Assembly (NCBI RefSeq): GCF_040654855.1
Contig: NZ_JBFAIU010000114.1
Coordinates: 1-21,394, forward strand
From: Asanoa sp040654855
GTDB lineage: Bacteria; Actinomycetota; Actinomycetes; Mycobacteriales; Micromonosporaceae
Length of the DNA stretch: 21,394 bases
Reading direction: 5' to 3'
The notes beneath the pieces are model-generated. The model had not been told where the DNA came from. It ran no database searches and was given only the letters and a program-made list of their open reading frames with translations. The translations under genes and the position numbers were made by a program. Shown piece after piece: positions 7,464-12,837 of this stretch (position 1 is its first letter; every line of letters begins with the position of its first letter).

Positions 7464-8381
7464 TCAGCGAAGATCACCCGGGACGACGGCCGGCCGACCC
7501 CGGACCAACGACTTGCGCTCCCGCAACAGCTTGCGGGTGGCGTAACGGTGGTTGCGGTCACGCACCGCGCGGGCGGCCTCGCCGAGCGTGATCGCCGCCC
7601 AGAAGGCGGTGGCCGCCGCCGGGCCGTGCCGCATGGCGTGGAGCCGGACCCGGTTGGCGACCATGATGCCCCAGAGCGCGGGCACGTTGCGGGCGTCGCC
7701 GCCGTTGTGCACCGCCTCCGCCTCGGGCACGAACGCCAGCCGGAAGCCGTGGTCGGCGGCCCGCAGGGCGAACTCCGTCTCCTCGCTGTAGAGGAAGAAG
7801 CTCTCGTCCCAGGGGCCGGTCGCGGTCAGGCAGGCGCGGCTGAACATGGTCACGGCGCCGGTGGCCCAGTCGGCCCGGGTGTCGCGGTCGTAGCCGGCCG
7901 GGTCGGCGATCAGCTCACCGCGGCCGAGCCGGCTGGCCCGGTTGCCGCCCAGGACGGCCTCGGCGACCACGCGCCCGACGGTCGGCCGGCGGCGCAGCGA
8001 GGTCTTGAACCCACCGTCCCGGCCGATCAGCCGGGGCACCGCGATGCCGACGCCCGGCTCGGCCAGCGCGGCCAGCAGTTGTGCGGCGCAGCCGGGCCGC
8101 AGGCGCGTGGTCGGGCTGAGGATCAGCACGGCGTCGGCCGCCGGATCGACCTCGGCGACCACGTTGGCCGCGGCGGCGAAGCCGCGGTTGCTGTCTAGCT
8201 GGACCAGGGTCGCCTCGGGCGCCAGGTCCTTGGCGACGGTCAGGGTGTCGTCGAAGGAGCCGCTGTCGACGACGACGAGCCGCCAGTCGTCGACGCCGGC
8301 GAGGCCCGCGGGCAGCGCGGCGAGCAGTGGCGCCAGGTTGGCCGCACTGCGGTAGGTGAGCACCCCCACCGTCAGTCGCAT
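7464..8381 (-). CDS. Glycosyltransferase family 2 protein (rhamnosyltransferase-like)
   Basis: 305 residues, GT-A fold of family 2. It has the N-terminal VGVLTYRSAANLAPLLAAL, the nucleotide-binding VVVDSGSFDDT, NRGFAAAANVVAEV, the acceptor-side WATGAVTMFSRA, and the catalytic-base region GPWDESFFLYSEETEFALRA. It would transfer an activated sugar to a cell-envelope glycan, lipid or protein; donor and acceptor are unknown. The usual L-N-P-D-x-x-L-x-P segment, whose Asp helps hold the metal, reads ILSPTTRLRPG here, so the Asp position is Thr. No membrane segment is evident. The ATG at 8381 is preceded by a G-rich SD (GAGGGGGCGGGG), and a TAGCCT -10 candidate lies further upstream at 8414-8419. 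The gene stops 62 bases before treS, so it could be co-transcribed with or separate from treS. Confidence 0.88.
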   Translation of the reverse strand: MRLTVGVLTYRSAANLAPLLAALPAGLAGVDDWRLVVVDSGSFDDTLTVAKDLAPEATLVQLDSNRGFAAAANVVAEVDPAADAVLILSPTTRLRPGCAAQLLAALAEPGVGIAVPRLIGRDGGFKTSLRRRPTVGRVVAEAVLGGNRASRLGRGELIADPAGYDRDTRADWATGAVTMFSRACLTATGPWDESFFLYSEETEFALRAADHGFRLAFVPEAEAVHNGGDARNVPALWGIMVANRVRLHAMRHGPAAATAFWAAITLGEAARAVRDRNHRYATRKLLRERKSLVRGRPAVVPGDLR

Positions 8382-8709
8382 CCCCGCCCCCTCGCTCGAT
8401 CTGCCGACTGCTGAGGCTAGCGGAGGCGGGCCAGCTTGCGTATCACTTGACAGTTCGCGATCTCGCGCGCTCGGCCTGGACCATGATCAACGGATCTGGC
8501 ACAGCGCGAACACTCCCCGTCGAGCCGGGAACCATCGTGGTCAATACAGGTAGTCAGATTGTCACAGGCTGAACATGGCACGTTTACCCGATGGGATATT
8601 CGAGTAACTCTCGTCACAGTCATGACCGGAAGATGGCATGCCGCGACAGCGGGATGACATATGAGGACTTCCGTCGGCAACGCGGGGAACCGACCTTGGG
8701 GAGGAGACG
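8382..8709. other. 328-base divergent intergenic region between the glycosyltransferase and the sugar ABC ATPase genes
   Basis: No credible coding frame was seen; the open frames here have poor codon bias. Composition is visibly less GC-rich than the flanking genes around 8440-8680. Toward the minus strand there is TAGCCT (8414-8419), which would give a leader of about 26 bases with a good SD for the glycosyltransferase. Toward the plus strand the best candidate is TGAACA (8570-8575) with GATATT (8595-8600), but the 19-base spacer makes it weak. A small inverted repeat CGAG-TAACT-CTCG sits at 8601-8613. GGGGAGGAG is placed correctly for the GTG at 8710. No LacI-type carbohydrate operator was recognised. 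Confidence 0.6.
8414..8419 (-). promoter_or_regulatory. Candidate -10 element of the glycosyltransferase gene (TAGCCT)
   Basis: The minus-strand hexamer TAGCCT at 8419 to 8414 would place the start site near 8407 and leave a leader of about 26 bases that includes the G-rich SD before the ATG at 8381. A TACGCA 17 bases upstream is a partial -35 match. Confidence 0.35.
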
Positions 8710-10017
8710 GTGACCACCGTCGCGCTCAAAGACGTGACCAAGATCTTTCCGGACGGAACGGTCGCGGTCGACAACGTCAGCCTCGACGTCAATGACGGCG
8801 AGTTCATGGTGCTGCTCGGGCCGTCCGGCTGTGGCAAGTCAACCGTGCTGCGGATGGTCGCCGGTCTGGAGGACCCGACCACGGGCGCCATCCTCCTCGA
8901 CGGCGAGCTGGCCAACGACCTGCCGCCACGCGAGCGCCGGATCGCGATGGTGTTCCAGGACTTCGCGCTCTATCCACACATGTCGGTCGGCGAGAACATC
9001 GGCTTCCCACTGCGGCTGTCGAAGGTCGAGCCGACCTCGCGCGGCGAGCGGGTGGCCGACGTCGCCAGCGCCCTCGGCATCGGCGACGTGCTCGGCCGCA
9101 AGCCCAACCAGCTCTCCGGCGGCCAGCGCCAGCGGGTGGCGATGGGCCGCGCGATCGTGCGCCGGCCCGGCCTGTTCCTGATGGACGAGCCGTTGTCCAA
9201 CCTCGACAGTGGCCTGCGGGCCGAGCTGCGGGCGGAGATCTCGGGCCTGGTCCGCGAGCTCGGCGTCAGCACGATCTACGTGACGCACGACCAGGCCGAG
9301 GCGCTGACCATGGCCGACCGGGTCGCGATCATGCGTCGCGGCGTCCTGCAGGACGTCGGCACACCCACCCAGGTGTACGGCCGCCCCGCCACCCTCTACG
9401 TCGCCGCCTTCCTGGGCAGCCCGCGGATGAACCTGCTGGAGGCGTCGGTCTACGTCCACCTCGACCGGTACGTGACCCTCAACCTCGGCGACCAGGCGCT
9501 CTATCTGCCCTGGGACGACATCCGGGCGCGGGCGGTCGCGCACTACCACGGCGAGCGGATCGTGATCGGGCTGCGCGCGGAGGCGCTGACCCCGGTCGCC
9601 CCCAACACCCAGGGCGACGTGCTGCAGGGCCGGATCCGCTACCTCGAGCACCACGGGCACGAGTCGCTGGCGTTCCTCGACATCGGCGCGACCGCGGTCG
9701 TCGTCGACGAGATGGGCCAGGCACCGGCCGAGCCGGCCACCGAGGGCGGCCCACTGCGCCGGTTCGGGCACGCGATGCAGCGGCTCACCAGCCGCGCCGG
9801 CGTCCCTGGCGTGGCGAGCGAGGCGCGGGGGTCGCGTTCCCGCACCAGCGTGCTGAGCGACGAGGGCCGCCACCACCGGCGCCCGGCGGAGCTGGCGGTC
9901 CGCCTCGCGCCATACCCGAACGTGCAGCCCGGCACCGCCCTTTCGGTCTCCGTACGCATGGATGCCCTGCACTTTTTCGACGATCGCGGTGACCGCATCG
10001 ATGTGGGGTGGCGCTGA
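8710..10017 (+). CDS. Carbohydrate ABC transporter ATP-binding protein (MsmK/UgpC/MalK-like) with C-terminal insertion
   Basis: 435 residues, against about 360-380 for typical MsmK/UgpC proteins. Walker A is at 37-45 (GPSGCGKST), Q-loop Q83, signature LSGGQ at 135-139, Walker B FLMDE at 156-160, and switch H193. The nucleotide-binding domain ends near 235 (AAFLGSPRMN), followed by MalK-type TOBE/regulatory strands. The hydrolysis motor normally pairs with sugar permeases, but none are adjacent. In actinobacteria one such ATPase (MsiK type) often serves several sugar importers, and that fits here. Residues about 336-395 form an Arg/Ala/Ser-rich insertion with no obvious fold, inside the region that should be a compact TOBE barrel. 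The rest of the domain resumes at ELAVRLAPYPNVQPGTALSVSVRMDALHFFD. The GTG start has GGGGAGGAG directly upstream. Sugar specificity is unknown; nearby trehalose/maltose genes make alpha-glucosides plausible. Confidence 0.92.
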   Translation: MTTVALKDVTKIFPDGTVAVDNVSLDVNDGEFMVLLGPSGCGKSTVLRMVAGLEDPTTGAILLDGELANDLPPRERRIAMVFQDFALYPHMSVGENIGFPLRLSKVEPTSRGERVADVASALGIGDVLGRKPNQLSGGQRQRVAMGRAIVRRPGLFLMDEPLSNLDSGLRAELRAEISGLVRELGVSTIYVTHDQAEALTMADRVAIMRRGVLQDVGTPTQVYGRPATLYVAAFLGSPRMNLLEASVYVHLDRYVTLNLGDQALYLPWDDIRARAVAHYHGERIVIGLRAEALTPVAPNTQGDVLQGRIRYLEHHGHESLAFLDIGATAVVVDEMGQAPAEPATEGGPLRRFGHAMQRLTSRAGVPGVASEARGSRSRTSVLSDEGRHHRRPAELAVRLAPYPNVQPGTALSVSVRMDALHFFDDRGDRIDVGWR

Positions 10018-10031
10018 CCAGGCCGGTGGTC

Positions 10032-10037
10032 TAGCGT
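10032..10037 (+). promoter_or_regulatory. Candidate -10 element (TAGCGT) for the WH2-annotated membrane protein gene
   Basis: TAGCGT lies 15 bases after the ABC ATPase stop codon. A start site near 10044 would give a leader of about 28 bases containing AGAGAGG (10056-10062) and the GTG at 10072. The same hexamer is used upstream of treS. No convincing -35 is visible, and read-through from the upstream gene is equally possible. Confidence 0.35.
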
Positions 10038-10071
10038 CTGTCGCCACGTGAGTCCAGAGAGGATGGCCACC

Positions 10072-11133
10072 GTGCCGGCAAACAGCCCCGGGCTGCTGAT
10101 CATCGAACGGATCCTGCGCGACCGCGGCAGCATCTGGCAGCAGATCGTCGACGAACGCGACCTGAACCGCCTCACCGTGCAGATGCTCGCGAGCTCGGCC
10201 ACGGCCCTCGCGGTCTACGGCGCCGTGCTCGGCTTCTTCAACGGCCCCCTCATGGCACTCACCTCGGCGGTGAAGCTCCCGCTGCTCTTCCTTGTCACGC
10301 TGGCCATCTGCCTCCCCACGCTCTACCTGTTCAACCTGGTCTTCGGCGCCCGCCTCTCCATCAAGCAGGCGGTGTCCCTGGTGATGGTGGCGATCACCGT
10401 GACCGCCATGCTGGCCGTGGCGTTCGCACCGATCAGCCTGTTCTTCCTCATCACCGCGCCGGACTACGGGTTCTTCAAGCTCCTCAACGTGTCGATCCTG
10501 GCCCTGTCGGCGATCGTCGGCCTGCGCTTCCTGACCGGTGGCATGCAGGTGCTGCACGCGCACGGCCTGCTGAGCCCCGCGCCGGCACCGGAGCCGGCCC
10601 TGGTCGGCGCGTCGGCCACCGCTTCGTCCCCCCCCGAGCCGGCCACCGCGCCGACCGCAGCCTCCACCGCGACCTCCGCCGAGGTCGCAGCCGCCGCGCC
10701 CGTCACCGTGCCCGCCGAAAAGACGCCCGCGACGGTCGGCGCCCCGGTCAGCGCCACGGTTGGCGCTCCGACCGGCGCCTCGACCAACGCATCCGTCGGC
10801 GCGGCGGTCGCCAACGGCGACAGCGCCCCGGTCGCGGCCGCCCCGGCGCCGGCGTTGCCGGTGCTGGTCGCCCAGCGCGGATCGGATGAGCGCGTCTGGG
10901 ACCCGGAGCTCCAGCGCTACCGGTCGACCCGCACCCCGGTCGGCGTCGCCACCGAGCGCCCCGCGAGCATGACCCTGCTCTACATCTGGATCCTCCTGTT
11001 CGGCTTCGTCGGCACCCAACTCGCGTGGACACTGCGCCCGTTCTTCGGCAACCCGGACTCCCCGTTCGCCCTCTTCCGCGAGATCGAAGGCAACTTCTAC
11101 GCGGAGATCATCCGAACCATCTCGCACCTCTAG
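10072..11133 (+). CDS. Multi-pass membrane protein of the 'actin-binding WH2 domain-containing' family, with long Ala/Pro/Thr linker
   Basis: 353 residues from the GTG at 10072. That start is chosen because AGAGAGG ends 9 bases upstream; GTG 10048 and ATG 10063 are alternatives adding 8 or 3 residues. The N-terminus is amphipathic (IERILRDRGSIWQQIVDERDLNRLT). Predicted membrane helices are at about 41-62, 69-92, 102-129 (possibly two) and 135-155. A low-complexity stretch of about 97 residues (169-265, short VGAP/VGAS-type repeats) follows, then a last helix at 301-322. Conserved-looking blocks are KLPLLFLVTLAICLPTLYLFN, FFKLLNVSILAL, and GFVGTQLAWTLRPFFGNPDSPFALFREIEGNFY. The family also occurs in cyanobacteria. 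The WH2 name is an automatic annotation; no actin-like partner is implied and the function is unknown. A run of eight C (10628-10635) lies in the linker-coding region. Confidence 0.8.
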   Translation: MPANSPGLLIIERILRDRGSIWQQIVDERDLNRLTVQMLASSATALAVYGAVLGFFNGPLMALTSAVKLPLLFLVTLAICLPTLYLFNLVFGARLSIKQAVSLVMVAITVTAMLAVAFAPISLFFLITAPDYGFFKLLNVSILALSAIVGLRFLTGGMQVLHAHGLLSPAPAPEPALVGASATASSPPEPATAPTAASTATSAEVAAAAPVTVPAEKTPATVGAPVSATVGAPTGASTNASVGAAVANGDSAPVAAAPAPALPVLVAQRGSDERVWDPELQRYRSTRTPVGVATERPASMTLLYIWILLFGFVGTQLAWTLRPFFGNPDSPFALFREIEGNFYAEIIRTISHL

Positions 11134-11137
11134 CCTC

Positions 11138-11577
11138 GTGTCGGAGACCTTCGACCTCGACGTCGTCTTCGACTGCGCCGACCCGGACCGGGTCGCCAGA
11201 TTCTGGCTGGCGGCCCTGCCCGGCTACGACTTCCCGCACGGCCCGCCGGACGGTTTCGCGACGTGGCAGGAGTGGGCCGACGCCAACGGTGTCCCCGAAG
11301 ATCAGCGGAACCTGGCCCGCACCCTCGTCGACCGCACCGGCCACCGGCCGACCATCTTCTTCAACCGGGTCCCGGAGCCGAAGGCCGGCAAGAACCGCCT
11401 GCACCTCGACATCAAGGTCGCTAGGGCCTGACCGACGAGGACCGCCGGCGCCGCATCGAAGCGGAGGCCGCCCGACTGTCAGCGGCGGGCGCTCAGGTGG
11501 CACGCCGGGTCGACGGCCCAGACGGCTTCTGGATCGTCATGCACGACGTCGAGGGCAACGAGTTCTGCGTCATCTGA
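11138..11577 (+). pseudogene. VOC/glyoxalase-fold family gene broken by a frameshift
   Basis: The GTG at 11138 opens a frame of 97 residues (SETFDLDVVFDCADPDRVARFWLAALPGYDFP…, NRLHLDIKVA) that stops at TGA 11429-11431. The expected continuation of this VOC/glyoxalase-like family is present in another frame from 11425 to TGA 11575-11577: GLTDEDRRRRIEAEAARLSA…GAQVARR…DGPDGFWIVMHDVEGNEFCVI. Removing the two bases TA at 11422-11423 would restore a continuous VAGLTDEDRRR reading. The second half contains the acidic metal-site-like D-V-E-G-N-E-F-C of the fold, so the short product lacks a complete site. It starts 4 bases after the membrane-protein stop and has no clear SD. Real inactivation and an assembly error both fit. 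The substrate of this family is unknown. Confidence 0.8.
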
Positions 11578-11680
11578 CGGCGGGGCGCGCCACGTGCCAC
11601 ACCTCGTGCGTCCCCCGTGGAGCCGGATCGTTGGTCTCATGTCGATGAGTACCGAGCAGCCACGCGAAGGTTCACCGCAG

Positions 11681-11705
11681 GCTCAGACCAATCTGAGCGG
11701 ATTTT
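11681..11705 (+). terminator. Rho-independent-like terminator after the VOC gene
   Basis: A perfect 7-bp stem GCTCAGA (11681-11687) and TCTGAGC (11692-11698) with a CCAA loop is followed by GG and ATTTT (11701-11705). It lies in the 127-base gap after the VOC gene and its T tract reaches the last codon of the convergent marR gene. The T run is only on the plus strand, so it should serve the ABC ATPase/membrane-protein/VOC side. Confidence 0.65.
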
Positions 11706-12277
11706 CAGTCCGGAGCTGAAGGCTGGTCCCGGCGGACGGCGGCGGCGCCGTATTTGACAGCGGCCGCGTTGGCCGTCGGGCACTGGCCAGTGTCGCGGCC
11801 GCACGCCGTCAGGTCGCACAGGCGGCACAGCCACGCGCCGCCTTCCTTCTCCGCCACGATGCCGCCCATCACGCGCCCGAGCAATCCGTCCAGAGTGGAC
11901 CGCTCAGCCGCCGACAGCCCCGACAACGCCGCGCGCAACGCGCCCGCGCGCGCCGCGGAGACCCGTTCGGCCGCCGCGCGCCCCGACGGCGTCAGCGACA
12001 CCGCCCGCGACCGGCCGTCAGCACCCGGCCCCCGGGTAACCAGCCCCGCCTCCGCGAGCCGATCGACCAGACGGACAGCGCCCGACGGGGTCAGCCCCAG
12101 CACCCGCCGCAACTGGTCGATCGTCGGCCGGTCAAGGAAATGCAGCAACGCCGACAGCGCGGCGGCAGCCGTGGGGTTCGGTTCCCCCGCGGCCGCCACC
12201 GCTGCCGTCGTGCGGTCCGCTACCGCCATCGCGAACGCGCCGAGCAGGTTGGCCTGGTGATCGAGCGGGTCGTTCAC
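11705..12277 (-). CDS. MarR-family transcriptional regulator with C-terminal four-cysteine motif
   Basis: 190 residues. It has a winged helix-turn-helix: ALSALLHFLDRPTIDQLRRVLGLTPSGAVRLVDRLAEAGLV (about 40-80, recognition helix near 63-76), then the wing TRGPGADGRSRAVSLTPSGR. After the dimer helices there is an extra tail from W149 with C151, C154, C159 and C166 (C-x2-C-x4-C-x6-C). Ordinary MarR proteins end before this. The motif could bind a metal or iron-sulfur cluster, or act as a redox switch; which one is not shown by sequence. The GTG start overlaps the DUF3224 stop as GTGA (12274-12277), so the two genes are one operon driven by the promoter at 12682-12710. Autorepression through the palindrome in that promoter is inferred. 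The alternative effector is an organic ligand, as in many MarR proteins. Confidence 0.9.
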   Translation of the reverse strand: MNDPLDHQANLLGAFAMAVADRTTAAVAAAGEPNPTAAAALSALLHFLDRPTIDQLRRVLGLTPSGAVRLVDRLAEAGLVTRGPGADGRSRAVSLTPSGRAAAERVSAARAGALRAALSGLSAAERSTLDGLLGRVMGGIVAEKEGGAWLCRLCDLTACGRDTGQCPTANAAAVKYGAAAVRRDQPSAPD

Positions 12278-12675
12278 GCCAGGTCGTACCGGATGGTCAG
12301 TGGCATGTGCGGGTAGTCGGCGTGCGTGGACACGCTCGATGCCGACCCGCTGATCCCGGCCAGCTCGCCGGTGCCCGAGCCCGGCACGATCGTCGTCGTG
12401 ACCCGGGCGGTCGTGCCGTCGTAGGTGCCGGCCCCCTGCAGCACGAAGCTGCCCGTCCGACCGCCGAGCGTCCCGGTGATCTCCATGATGGACACGTATT
12501 CACTCGTGCCGTCGGCCCGGTAGTAGAGCAGCGACTCGAACGACCCCCCGGTCAGACCGTCAGCACCCCCGAGCTTGACCTCCGCCCTGGAGAACTTCCG
12601 GCCGTCGTCGAACTCGCGGTAGGGCTTCTCGTCCCACGAGGTGATCTCGAGCTTCGTTTCCATGATCTCGGTCAT
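12274..12675 (-). CDS. DUF3224 domain protein
   Basis: 133 residues from the ATG at 12675. It matches the small DUF3224 beta-barrel family: LEITSWDEKPYREFDDGRKFSRAEV at the start, SFESLLYYRADGTSEYVSIMEITGTLGGRTGSFVLQ in the middle, and TIVPGSGTGELAGISGSAS near the end. Members are allene-oxide-cyclase-barrel-like by fold prediction and lack a known reaction. They often sit beside a MarR or TetR regulator, as here. The ATG at 12675 is chosen because it coincides with the predicted transcription start of a strong promoter (leaderless). A TTG at 12699 eight codons further upstream would lie inside the -10/-35 region, and the ATG at 12663 is a further possibility. It is translationally coupled to marR by a GTGA overlap. 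Confidence 0.88.
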   Translation of the reverse strand: MTEIMETKLEITSWDEKPYREFDDGRKFSRAEVKLGGADGLTGGSFESLLYYRADGTSEYVSIMEITGTLGGRTGSFVLQGAGTYDGTTARVTTTIVPGSGTGELAGISGSASSVSTHADYPHMPLTIRYDLA

Positions 12676-12681
12676 GCCCTC

Positions 12682-12710
12682 AACATATGTGTGACTCAAT
12701 CACATGTCAA
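12682..12710 (-). promoter_or_regulatory. Promoter of the DUF3224-marR operon with embedded operator palindrome
   Basis: Reading the minus strand, TTGACA (12710-12705), a 17-base spacer (12704-12688) and TATGTT (12687-12682) form a near-consensus primary sigma promoter. The -10 ends six bases before the ATG at 12675, so transcription would start on the ATG. The spacer holds a perfect inverted repeat TGTGA-N5-TCACA at 12690-12704. A repressor bound there would block RNA polymerase directly. MarR as the repressor is inferred from its being the operon's own second gene. Confidence 0.75.
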
Positions 12711-12722
12711 CTGGAAGCAGCC

Positions 12723-12736
12723 ACCCACCTAGGGGT
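12723..12736. promoter_or_regulatory. Possible CsoR-like half-site pair upstream of the multicopper oxidase
   Basis: ACCC (12723-12726) and GGGT (12733-12736) form a short inverted repeat with a 6-base centre in the region between the DUF3224 operon and the oxidase gene. G/C-rich ACCC…GGGT arms resemble copper repressor boxes of actinobacteria, but the arms are only 4 bases, so chance is likely in this composition. Confidence 0.2.
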
Positions 12737-12799
12737 CGCCCGGAACCAGCCCCCAAACCGCCGCGCAGCCATGGACGCATCGAGGCATAGGAAGGCAGC

Positions 12800-12809
12800 C
12801 TACATGTAG
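12800..12809. repeat. 10-base perfect palindrome CTACATGTAG upstream of the multicopper oxidase
   Basis: The palindrome ends 14 bases before the GGAGG of the oxidase gene, where a transcription start or operator would be expected. It is AT-richer than the surroundings. No regulator of this sequence is recognised. Confidence 0.35.
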
Positions 12810-12837
12810 AAATCCAACCCTATGGAGGTACGGACTC

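Noticed and set aside
5671..7545. Plus-strand open frame of about 624 codons opposite treS
   Set aside because: It is antisense to catalytic TreS sequence with no recognisable domain, a typical GC-rich artefact.
8447..8452. TTGACA hexamer in the divergent intergenic region
   Set aside because: No -10-like hexamer lies 16-19 bases downstream on the plus strand; a perfect -35 alone is not enough.
10016..10031. GACCA-GGCCGG-TGGTC as a terminator after the ABC ATPase
   Set aside because: The arms are only five bases and no T run follows; at this GC content such repeats occur by chance.
8839..11127. Minus-strand open frame of about 762 codons opposite the ABC ATPase and membrane protein
   Set aside because: It is antisense to well-recognised genes. 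Its Gly/Arg/Asp repeats only mirror the Ala/Pro linker.
12676..12699. TTG at 12699 as the start of the DUF3224 protein
   Set aside because: It lies within the promoter spacer, upstream of the predicted transcription start, and lacks a Shine-Dalgarno sequence.
12690..12704. TGTGA-N5-TCACA read as a CRP-type site
   Set aside because: The CRP consensus has a 6-base centre and acts outside the spacer in activation. Here the centre is 5 and the position is that of a repressor site, so a MarR operator is preferred.
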